This document shows, piece by piece, positions 36,801-46,405 of a stretch of 64,000 nt of DNA (positions within the stretch are counted from its first letter, which is position 1; each line of letters starts with the position of its first letter). Below the pieces are notes generated by a model. The model did no database searches, was not told where the DNA came from, and was given only the letters and a program-made list of their open reading frames with translations. Source of the stretch: Datura wrightii (lineage: Eukaryota > Streptophyta > Magnoliopsida > Solanales > Solanaceae); the NCBI GenBank assembly GCA_035772735.1, contig JASDFA010000003.1, forward strand, positions 129,473,001 through 129,537,000. The letters are read 5' to 3'. The position numbers and the translations under genes are program-made.

Positions 36801-37284
36801 TCAGAAATAATATGCTAACATGAGGAGAAGAGATTTGGAGTTTGATGTGGATGACTAGGTGTTTCTAAAGGTATCTACTATGAAGGGAGTCATGCGGTTT
36901 AGAAAGAAAGGGAAACTCAGTCCCCGATATATTGGTCCTTACAGGGTTATAAGGAGAGTTTGTAAGGTGGCGTATGAGTTAGACTTGCCCTCGGAGTTAT
37001 CTTTAGTTCATCCTGTGTTTCATGTGTCACTTTTGAAAAAGTGCTTGGGTGATCTAACTTTAGTAGTCCCGGTGGACAGTGTTGGTGTAAAGGATAACCT
37101 CAACTATGAAGAAATTCCGGTGGAAATCTTGGATCGTCAGGTTCGGAGGCTGAGGAACAAAGAAGTAGCTTCAGTTAAAGTACTATGGAGAAATCAGCAT
37201 GTTGAAGGAGCTACGTGGGAAGCCGAAGAGGATATGATGGCTAGATACCCACACTTGTTCTTTACCAGCTCAGTTTCAATTTGA
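33869..37284 (+). pseudogene. Tekay-2 pol with protease, RT, RNase H, integrase and chromodomain
   Basis: Protease at 33890-34190 (YALLDPRTTLSFVTPY, Arg where Gly is usual; FDIILGMDWL). RT at about 34600-35130 with FIDDILIYSRSKKEHAAHL (catalytic FIDD intact). RNase H at 35296-35607 (YCDASRVRLGC, HDLELG, FTDHKSLQYV). Integrase at 35617-36810: HHCC zinc region (VHGTRYSIH...CPNC), MDFITGFP, ISDRGIQF near 36406, FHPQTDGQAEQTIQ, so D, D and E are present. Chromodomain at 37090-37284 (ILDRQVRRLRNKEVASVKVL, ATWEAEEDMMARYPHLF). Stops at about 34184, 34557, 34640, 35290, 36264, 36437, 36453, 36810 and 36857. The chromodomain is the most intact part; in this clade it is thought to steer insertion into heterochromatin. 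Confidence 0.9.
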
Positions 37285-37517
37285 GGTATCCATTTTTGCT
37301 CAAAACCTCTATTTATTCTTCATGTTCAGTTCATGCGTACATGTTTGTTTTATGATATGGTATATGTATGTGATGTCTGAATTCAATTCAGCTATGTAGT
37401 TCTTGTTGGAGGTAGTCATTTCGTAAGATTTCGACTTAAATGATCAGTATTTGTATATGGTGATAGCTTGTTTCTGAGTTTTCTACATGTTTCTAACATT
37501 CGAGGATGAATTTTCCC

Positions 37518-37530
37518 AAGGGGGAGATAT
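37518..37530 (+). other. Polypurine tract of Tekay-2
   Basis: AAGGGGGAGATAT immediately precedes TGTTATACCC, the 3' LTR start. Confidence 0.85.
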
Positions 37531-39708
37531 TGTTATACCCTGAGAACTCAAAGATCGGACCCAGGAGTTGAATTGGGGAAAAACTAAAAATTTGGGTTGC
37601 AGGCACAGGACGAGTCGTCAGGTGACTCGTGGGGAGTCTTGTATGAAAGGATGGTTGAAGGTCCCCACGGGAAAGGGAATGAATCATGGTCAGCCACCAC
37701 GAGTCGTCAAGTCAGCCGTGGGGGGAAGTTGAAAAATAAAATGGAATGATAGACCAGTGTACTTAACGGAAGGAGATCACGACTCTTTTTGTTAGGCAAC
37801 GATTCGTGGTGTGAGTCATTGGGAGGAATTTTAATAAAATGGTTTTAAGGATGCAGTTAACGTGATGAGTGGTAGCCATGACTCGTGGCCACCGGTAACG
37901 AATTGTTATGTCGCCCGTTAGAGGTTCCAGTGACCATTTCAGACAGTGCGCTTAATGGGCAAGGCGACGGATCGTGAGGACTGGCAACGAGTCGTCAGGC
38001 ACTTGTTGGGACTCCCCACAGTTATTTTCCTACGAGTTATTAAGGGTTTTTATGTAAATTCCTAAGATTCTAAGGCCTAAACTACGACGTTTTGGGTTAT
38101 GAATAGGGAAATTTAAAGGGGTTAAGTTAAGATTTCACTCCATTCTTTCATGCATGCAAGGTAGAGAAAGTTGGGAGTGAATCAAGCCTAGAATTCATCA
38201 ATCCATTGCATTTTCTTCTTGGGCTTTCTAGGGAGATTAAGAATCAAATGTTTCCATGTATGTAAGGTCATCAATGGGTGAATCCTTCCACACCCATGCT
38301 CGTACTCTATGATTTTACTTAAAATTTATCAAAAACTCATGGGGTTTTGTATTTTATTTGTATAAAATTTAATGATTTAATTATGGGTCTTGTGACTTTG
38401 AAATCTTATCATTATCTACTGATTTTGATCATCTACTGAGTTTTAAATTGGTATCAATATTGTTGATTTTGAATTTCTAAACAATTAAGCTTGATTATAC
38501 ATGCCCCATGATGAATCGATTTATGATCCATTAATGTTTTGATAATACCAATATGAACTATGTTCTAAATTATGAATTATTTTATTACCCATTATGATTT
38601 TATGAAATTCAAGTTATGTACATGGTCTACGAGTATGTATGAATCTTATTATTTATGAATTATGCTTTTGGCCGTCTCACGGGCCTCATGTCATGGCTAG
38701 TTCACATATGTTCAAGCATGTATATGATTATTATGATTTAACTAGCCCATTAACTCATGCATATATTATTATGAGCACTATATATGTTTTGGGAGTAGTA
38801 TCGAACACCGAGTAGGTTTGGGGCTCAGGTTAAGCCCCGGATCTCATGAACTACATCCCACTGTAGGTATGTCGGGACCCCTTTCATGTTATTCCCTGGC
38901 CCAAATGTCCCTTTTCATGGTGATAACACACTTTCATTGTTCTACCCGTGGCAAGGTACAAATACCCTCTCGACTGTGGTTATAAGTCGGGCTTCATGTG
39001 TGCTCATATGGGGTATGTCGGTTAAAAGAATCTCCCACTATCCCTCATGATTTATGCATGTTATGATTATGTATATTGGCTAAAGTTATGTTAAGTAAAG
39101 TTCTTCTATTAAGATTATGATTATGTTTATGTTATGAATGTTTTGAAAAACCTTGAGCCATACAATATGTCATTATGATCTATGGTACGAGCATGATGTC
39201 CTACTCTTATGATCATTTATGAGTTTTATATATGTTTTTAAAATTTCCGTTTTACTTACTTTGCATACTCAGTACATTCCACGAATTAACCTCATACTTT
39301 CTATGATGCATCATTTCATGATACAGGTCCTCGTTGTCAGGCTCATCCTCACCCCTAGCTAGTTTCAGCCTTGCTCTCAGCGCACTTGGTGAGTCCTCAT
39401 GTTTCGAGGGCTACATGTTCACACTCTATGTTATTTCTTTTAGTTTCTGGATATTGGATTAGTTAGGGAGTTGTCCCTCCAATCTGCCTTTCATGTTTAG
39501 AGGATTATTAGACTACAAGTTGTATTCTGCCGTAAGTATAAGTCTAGTGCTGCTTTTCACTTATGCTATGTTATGATTACGTTATTTATGTTAAGTCTTC
39601 CTCTTATGTGATTGAATTAGATGTATGCTCATGCCATAGGTTGACTTGGGGTCTCTCTGGGCTCCTTGTCCCGTGTCTACGATCCGGGTGTACGTATAGG
39701 TCATGACA
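37531..39708 (+). mobile_element. 3' LTR of Tekay-2
   Basis: 2178 bp, TGTTATACCC to GGTCATGACA. Keeps the unrearranged R/U5 text (39240-39370). The U3 word array is at 37600-38020, shorter by one block than the 5' copy. Confidence 0.92.
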
Positions 39709-39996
39709 GATTCCCTCAGGATAGGCCAAAGACAAGTGTGCAAGCTGCAATGTCACTGTGGTAGGACATGGTTCACCTAATCCCAGAGTTCTGAACAGGG
39801 ATGCTGGCATCAAATTGATGCTCGCACCCAAATCACATAAGGTTGAATTAACTTCCTTGCTCCCAATAGTGATAGTGATAGTAAAGCTCCAAGGATCCTT
39901 TAGTGTTTTAGGAGTTTTGTACTTGATTCGGGAACTACACTCTTTCGTAAGAGCCATAGTTTCAAACTCTGTATGCCTCCTCTTATTGGCCATGAT
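39709..39996 (-). pseudogene. Aspartic protease, N-terminal half, Athila-like element
   Basis: The minus strand reads MANKRRHTEFETMALTKECS, then ITITIGSKEVNSTLCDLGAS with the active-site DLGAS (near 39834-39820), INLMPASLFRTLGLGEPCPT and LQLAHLSLAYPEG. It is then cut by Tekay-2 at 39708. On its other side the frame is cut by the solo LTR at 39997. The match to Athila/Tat proteases (CDLGASINLMP) is strong. Confidence 0.88.
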
Positions 39997-42515
39997 TGTC
40001 ACGCCCCGCGTTGGGAGGCATGACTGGCACCTGGTGTCCTACTAGGACCTGGACTGTTTGGCTAGCTGAGCCTAAGCACTTCTGGTGCCAGACTAGCTTT
40101 AACTCTGGATTCAAGAAAACAATGGGCTATATAACAGCTATAAATACAGCCTTCGGTAGACTAGGCCTATAGCCACCTGTAAGCAAACAACAGCTACCTA
40201 GAACAACTGAATTAATAGGGAACCTATGCGAGCTGACAAGGCCACCATGCTGTCTAGTTATTTCTGAATCAAAAAAACAAGTGCTAAACGGCTACGTGAC
40301 CAGCCAGGTCTCCACTACCAACTGAATAAGGCCCCACACGACTATCATAAACTAACTAAAACATACACACGGCCTCACATGATCGGTAAAGCTAACCACA
40401 GGGAATGTACAATCTGCAAGCCTCTAAGAATACTAATAAGATGGTTGGGACAAGGCCCCGGCCTACCCATACTGTACAACAAAGAAAAGGAATAAACCTC
40501 TAGTTGTCTAGCTCCGGATGACAGGAGCTGATGACTCTGTGTGCTCTCTAGAATCACGAGGGATCGGCTCCTTGTCTATGAGTACATGCAGGAAAGCAAT
40601 GCAGCGCCCCAAACGGGTGTTAGTACCGCTGGTATTGAGTATGCAAAGCAACAACTGGAAAATAACTAAAGACAAGCAATATAACTGATAGAACTGAAAT
40701 AGAAAGGAATAGCCTGTAACTGACTGAAAGTATGAGTTTAAGACTATCCTCAACTATGCTGGAAGGAGTAGGAGTCGTACCTGGTAAAGTGGTGTTCTAC
40801 TGTCGTTCTATTCATATCTAACGTAACATGGCATAATATAACATAACATACATAACATAGCACACATAAACCTTACCTGGCCCCCATAAGCCGGGAGGTA
40901 CAACCAACACACAATCTATACCCCTACCCCGGTCATCTTATCTCCCGTAGTAACTATAAGCATCCTGCCGGTCCCCTGGGTATGCACTTGGGCACGCTGA
41001 GCCCTTGACTATAACTGTACCTGAGTTCGGAGGACTCCTGAATCAACACTCCGAGCGTACCCACTCAACGAGGGTGTATAAAAGCCGACCAAGGCAAAAT
41101 ATGGGGAAACTGGCATCCCACCTTCGTCCCCTAGGGGACGGCATGCCAGTCCGTAGATCAACGTATCCTCTCCCTCTGGCGGACAAGTCAATACAGCTAC
41201 TAACCCTGGGGTGGTCATGGATGCTAGGTAATCCACCCCAAAACAATACAGTCAAGTCTCAACTAATAATACTAACTGCATATGTTACATGCTGAAACTA
41301 ATGATAGTAATGTGTATATACATAATACATGTTGAAACTGATAATGGTATATATATATAATTTCTTTCATACTGTGCTGAATCTTATACTGAAACAAGAT
41401 ATAGTATTTCTGCTGAGAATCATGTTGTATGACTAAGTTTCATGGTAAACATGGTTTACTATTTCCAACATGCTAACTAAAACTCATATTAAGCCACTAT
41501 TCTATTTCTGAAATACTTTACGAGAACTTATATTACCTACTAAGTTTCGGCTGAACACGATAATATCCTGACATACTTTACTAAATTACATACTGGGCAT
41601 GCTGTACTGTCTCTGAAACTTCCTACTAGAATTTATATCGTGCTAGTAAGTTTCACGCTACACATGACATGATGTTTCTAACATCATACTAAAATTTATA
41701 CTAAACATAATATGCGGCTTCTGAAACCTTCTACTGGCACTTGAACTATTTTACTACCCGGAACTACTAGCTTGCCGAAGAAACTGGCTTTACATACCTT
41801 GTCCGTTGACTTTCTGACTATCTAGTGTAACTCAGCTAATTTTCAGTTATTTCTTCCAACTACATTTATATTCATTCAAATTATAACTAAATTCATCGAT
41901 ATTCTGGAAGAAAATACTACTTTGAGTATATATATAGCCCAAACATTGACTTATCGAAAAACAGCCAAAAACTCGTTTTTCTCGGAAGTCCAGAAGGGAG
42001 AAATACTCACTTTAGGGCTAGGAGTATATTGACATTAATTTGGAGCAATTCCACTTACCTTAGCTCGGTAGGACGATGATTCGCCGGCCGAATTTCACGA
42101 AACTAACTCCGCAAGAATGCTCCCGGCAGCTTAATACTTCACTACCCAAGATTAATTCGAGTTTGGACCGCGTTTAACAGCGTAAACGGACGGAATTTTG
42201 AAGGAATTCTTCGTATCGTCTGTTCTCTGGTTTATTTCTGGAAAATTATGATACTTATCCTAAAAAAATGAAATGGAGGCTTTATATAGTTGGGACTGGA
42301 CCTCACCTCCATGACACGCCGGCCAACGCGGAGATGAGCCCTCCGTGACATGTTGGCCATCGCGGAGGGGGTCTGCCCAGCTCCTCTTGTGATGGTTCAA
42401 CGTGGCGCTTGTCCGGTCTTTCCTCGGGATTTTTTCTAGCATGTATGGCATTCTAAAACTCTTAACCAACATGTGAATAGGCCGTCTAAATGTCAAAAAT
42501 TTACAGGGTGTAACA
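39997..42515 (-). mobile_element. Solo LTR (Tekay-like), TSD ATGAT
   Basis: 2519 bp; plus-strand ends TGTCACGCCCC and GGGTGTAACA (minus-oriented). Flanked by ATGAT at 39992-39996 and 42516-42520. Same family as 26697-28799 (shared GGGAGGCATGACTGGCACCTGGTG-type text). A minus-strand TATA-like box (ACTATATAAAG) lies at about 42281-42291. The gag-protease frame of the host element continues across the TSD. Confidence 0.93.
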
Positions 42516-44101
42516 ATGATATCCCTGAGATACTTAGCGTACTTCAGGACTTCCTACAAAAGCTCTACTATCTTAATATTCACATGAACCTACTTTAACA
42601 ACTCAAGAAACTTACTACAAGTTGTGTCCTATGTCTTCTTGTTCAACCATTGAGGGAATGGAGGAAGTGGTCTAGCTACCACAATTTTCAAATGTTGGTT
42701 GCTAGACTTCCCCACCTCAGTCTTAGAACTCACAGCCTGTTCCTCAGCAACTTTTTCTTTTCTGGGGATAGCCTCACCCAGCTCCTTACCACTGCAAAAG
42801 AAGATTGCGCTCACATTTTTCTTGGGATTCTTCTTGGTGTTACTTGGGAGTGGCCCCTGTCTATTGTTCTACTGTAGGGCCAATTGCCCCATCTACCTCT
42901 CAAGCTCATGGATGGACTTTTGCATTTCATTAACAACTTGCATTTGCTACACCATCCATTGCTTCATTGTTTCCTCAAGAGAACTTCTCTATTCTTGGCC
43001 TTGTGGCATTTTATAAGTCTTTTGGGGCCTTTAGAAGTTTTGATTCTCTCCCCATGAGGGATTTGCTCCATTACGGTACCCCTTATTATAGTCTTTACCT
43101 GCAAAACCTCCATCACGACCTTGTTGTCCCACAAAATATACAGACTCGGGATTAGAAAAAACTAAATAGGCGTGGCTTTCTCCACACACCTCACATGATG
43201 GTGGCAGGATTTGTATCTATTGTACCTATTTCACTTAGCTTCCTACTGGTGTGATCACCAACATACTGATCGCATTCACAAGCTGGCTAATGTCTACTCT
43301 AATTGTCGCTACACCATCTACCTCAAGCTTTCCCAGCACCTTTGCTGCTGCAAATCCTCTACCTGAGACTTGATAATCCTGACTCCCTGTAGACATGAGG
43401 TTCAAGAGAGCCTCAATTTCTTCATAACTTTTGGACAGAATTTATCCCTATGCAGTAGTGTCTAGGAGTATCTTCAACTCGGGCTTTAGAACCTCTATGA
43501 AGTTGTGCCCAATTATTTCCTTAGGTTGCATGTGGACAATCCCTCAAGTAACCCTTGTAAGTTCCCATGCTTGAGCTAGTGTTTCTCCATCTTTTTGTAC
43601 GAATCCGGAGATCTTTCCTATCAGTCCTTTAGTTTTGAGAAAAATCAGTTGATGAACTTATTGGAGAGGATCTCCCAAGTGGTGATGGATCCTACAGGCT
43701 CATTTTGAAGCCAATCCTTGTCTTCTCCAATCAGTTAGAACGGAAACAGAGTCAGCTTGACATATTCATCTGACACGTTCTAGTAGTGGAAATTTTCAGT
43801 CAGCTCTACAAACATCATCAGATGCTTATAGGGATCCTCGTGTGGCTTGCCCTGAAATTGGCAAGTGTTTTGGACCAACCATACAATCCCTTATTTTAGC
43901 TCAAAGTTCCCAGTGATGGCCAATTTGAAGATCACCTTAGAAACACTCTCCAAATTAGGCCTGCCAAAATGCATCACTGGAACTCTCTCATTCTCTTCAC
44001 CTGCTGCCTGTCCGATGTTTTTCATAGCTTACGTTCGAAAGGTTCTCTCTATTTCAGGATCAAGAGAAGCCAAAGGTGGTCCCTGACTTCTCGTGCTTGG
44101 A
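42516..44101 (-). pseudogene. Athila-type gag of the non-autonomous element
   Basis: The minus strand from about 44090 reads DPEIERTFR-like and GRPNLESVSKVIFKLAITGN. The capsid core follows with HEDPYKHLMMFVELTENFHY, VKLTLFPF and GSITTWEILSNKF (43870-43620). A knuckle-like CEVCGESHAYLVF lies near 43190-43160 (last Cys replaced by Phe), and LPPFPQWLNKK near 42640. Many stops and frameshifts. The frame leads into protease through the solo LTR at 39997-42515. The plus-strand ORFs here (42650-43155, 43865-44086) are antisense shadows. Confidence 0.85.
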
Positions 44102-44212
44102 ATACACTAAGGCAAAAAACCCTGTGAACTTCAACAAACAAGAAACAAACGTAAAATACAGACTAGCGAAACAAAAATCTAACCTACAAATGATTCAACA
44201 ATATTCAAGTTT

Positions 44213-44227
44213 CTAGCAACGGTGCCA
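44213..44227 (-). other. Primer binding site of the Athila-like element
   Basis: The minus strand reads TGGCACCGTTGCTAG, six bases after the 5' LTR end. Athila/Tat elements typically have TGGCGCCGTTGCCGGGG here, so three changes are visible in the compared stretch. Confidence 0.75.
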
Positions 44228-44233
44228 AAAACA

Positions 44234-45727
44234 TGATGTCGCCCAAGGGCACGTGGTCGTCAAGTAATGTAGGATTTTGAAGTTCATATATCGTACCCAA
44301 GGGACTTGTCAATTCAATCGTTATAAGGTTGTCACATTAATTTCACTAATCTGCAAAATAGTTCAAATGAAGAGTGGTTTGGAAAATTAAACTACTAAAA
44401 CTTCAAATATAAAATTAACTAAAAAAATAATTGCAAGCTTGATTTTATTTCGATGATGGTGAAAGACTAGGGCAATGGCACTTGGTTGGTTTCATGTTGA
44501 GTTTTCAAGATGTAATTAAACTGGCGTGATTCTTCCTACAGTTGTTAGTTGCAAGTTACTATCCAATTTCTTTCCAATAACCCTAGTATCCAAGAACTTT
44601 TTCATGAACCCTAATGCCTATATCCCTATGGTCGCAGGAGAATAATGAAATGACGATTATGCCTACTTGTATTTCAACTAAACGGGGTTGAAGGGTATAT
44701 CCCTATCCTCAACAACAACATTTATCCTATCACCAGTGGGTTCAAGGGTCTTTGAATTCCTGTTCTGTATTTATTTTTTACCTTTTTGATTCCCTTTCCC
44801 AAGTTCAATTGAAAGCCAACAGATTACTTACAAGGTAATCAATCTTATGAATAATAAATTAACACAAATAAATACAAACAACCATAATTGAAGAATCAAA
44901 ACCAAATTTAATTAGTCTTTCAAATAATCAACCTTTCACCATGGCCAAAATCCAATAATATAAGTTTAGCCACTCACAGACAAGTGAATAAAATGAATAT
45001 TTAGCCATCATCATACGAAAATACGAAGTAAAGAAGAGAAAATCTAGTTATAGAACTGTGTCTTCCTTTCAAATGGCTTACAAGCTTTTATAAACAAATT
45101 ACGGAATGTAAAAATGATTAAAGACTGCTCCAAGATGTCAAAAGCTGCTTAAAATGACCTAAGGCCTCTATTTATAGATGAGCCTTCAAATGACGTTTCT
45201 GCCCATTAAAACTTGGCTTTAAAATCAGTATTTCTACCCAAAAGGACTCTGGAGCGTCGCCCCACGTATCTCACCATAGGCTTAGTCAAATTTCCAACAA
45301 TTTCAACTCTGGACAAGGTCTGGCATGCCGCCCCCTCTATCTCGCCAAGGTATTCATCAAATTTCTCTAAGTCAGGACACCTCTGGCACAGGACGCTACT
45401 CATCTCGCCAAGTTTGTGAAGTGCAATTCTCTGAAGTTCAAGGGGTAGCGCGCATAGCCCCAACCTGAAGTTTTGTTCTCTAAAGTTTGGAACTTGGTGT
45501 CGGTGCCAGCCATACCACCAGGCCCTTCAGCTCCTAAAATCTTCATTCCTTGTATCATTTTTAGCCCATTCTACTTAGTTTTCTGCTCAAATCAACTCAA
45601 ATCATTTGTCAATGCATAAAACACACATATACATGAATTTAAGCATAACTTAAGGATTATGAACTAAAAATATGACCAAATATGGGCCAAAACATGGCAA
45701 ATGGGTATAAAAATATGCCCAACATCA
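44234..45727 (-). mobile_element. 5' LTR of the Athila-like element
   Basis: 1494 bp; plus-strand ends TGATGTCGCCC and GCCCAACATCA. A minus-strand TATA-like CTATAAATAGAGG lies at 45166-45178. GC-rich words (GCGTCGCCCCACGTATCTC, CTCGCCAAG) are repeated at 45250-45470. Homologous to 22125-23524. Confidence 0.9.
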
Positions 45728-46400
45728 ATGTTCCTATGACTAGGTGTATAGGTAAAAGTACACATGCAGGTATGATACGAAGAGTTCATATAGCTATGTG
45801 TATAGTACATGGATTTCTAGAGTTCCTTGCAAGTCATGAATGGAACGGCAAATATAAGATCCTCTGGCATGTATGTACATTTATATTCTATGTGAGGGTG
45901 TATGGTAATGTGACGGAGGCGCACGCCCGACACAATATTGATGGGATGACAGTTATAAAGATTAGTACTAGTATTTTATGATGTACATACAGTTGTGTGA
46001 TAGAGTTTAGGGACAGGTAAGTACCGATATATGTATGGGCACTTGATTAGACAGAATTGATGATGACGGGTCTAGTTATTGTGTTTGCAGTATGCTCATG
46101 ATCTATTTCATAATGGTGTCTTTTCTATATCGTAAGTCTTGGTGTTTGGATGAATTTGTTTGTGCATGAGTTAAAGGTTGTATTTAAAATGACTAGTAAA
46201 ATGTGAATTATGTATTGTTGCTAGGTTGATCCTAGCGGCGGGAATAATAGAAATAATCAAGATAAGATTAAGTAAGAAATATGTGTAGATTACTACAGTT
46301 ATGACTAATAATATGGCATGTTATTTTTTAAAAAAGGGGTTCTCCTGTAGAAATAAAATTGAGTAGGTGCCCGCACCACCCACCCATTTGGGTCGTGTCA
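45728..46400 (+). mobile_element. Solo-LTR family D, right part
   Basis: Continuation of 20193-22124. It ends GGGTCGTGTCA at 46400 and is followed by TTACC (46401-46405), matching the TTACC before each left copy. The first 50 bases contain text (GTATAGGTAAAAGTACACATGCAGGTA) resembling the bases just before 22124, so the LTR has a short internal repeat around the Athila-like insertion site. No coding region. Confidence 0.83.
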
Positions 46401-46405
46401 TTACC

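Larger units (their letters stand above)
30247..39708 (+). mobile_element. Complete Tekay/Del chromovirus (Tekay-2), TSD GATTT/GATTC
   Basis: 9462 bp with both LTRs, primer binding site, gag, pol with chromodomain, and purine tract, all plus strand. Flanks are GATTT (30242-30246) and GATTC (39709-39713), a 5-bp duplication with one change. The first base pair of the 5' LTR reads AG instead of TG. Inserted in the protease of the minus-strand Athila-like element. Coding frames carry about a dozen stops, so it is non-autonomous today. Confidence 0.93.
22125..45727 (-). mobile_element. Non-autonomous Athila-like LTR element, with three nested insertions
   Basis: A minus-strand element lies between LTRs at 44234-45727 (5') and 22125-23524 (3'). 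The LTR ends are TGATGT and ACATCA. It is flanked by ATATT (22120-22124) and ATGTT (45728-45732), a 4/5 matching TSD. In its own order it holds: primer site, gag, protease, a short end-of-pol tail, a noncoding promoter-like stretch, a PF20167-like 3' ORF, purine tract. RT, RNase H and integrase are absent. Removing the three insertions leaves about 9.5 kb. It sits inside LTR family D. Confidence 0.85.

Noticed and set aside
30247..39708. Tekay-2 considered as a still-active autonomous element
   Set aside because: Structure is complete but gag and pol carry about a dozen stops and frameshifts.
42650..43155. Plus-strand ORFs of 62-105 codons
   Set aside because: Antisense to the minus-strand Athila-type gag, no recognisable domain.
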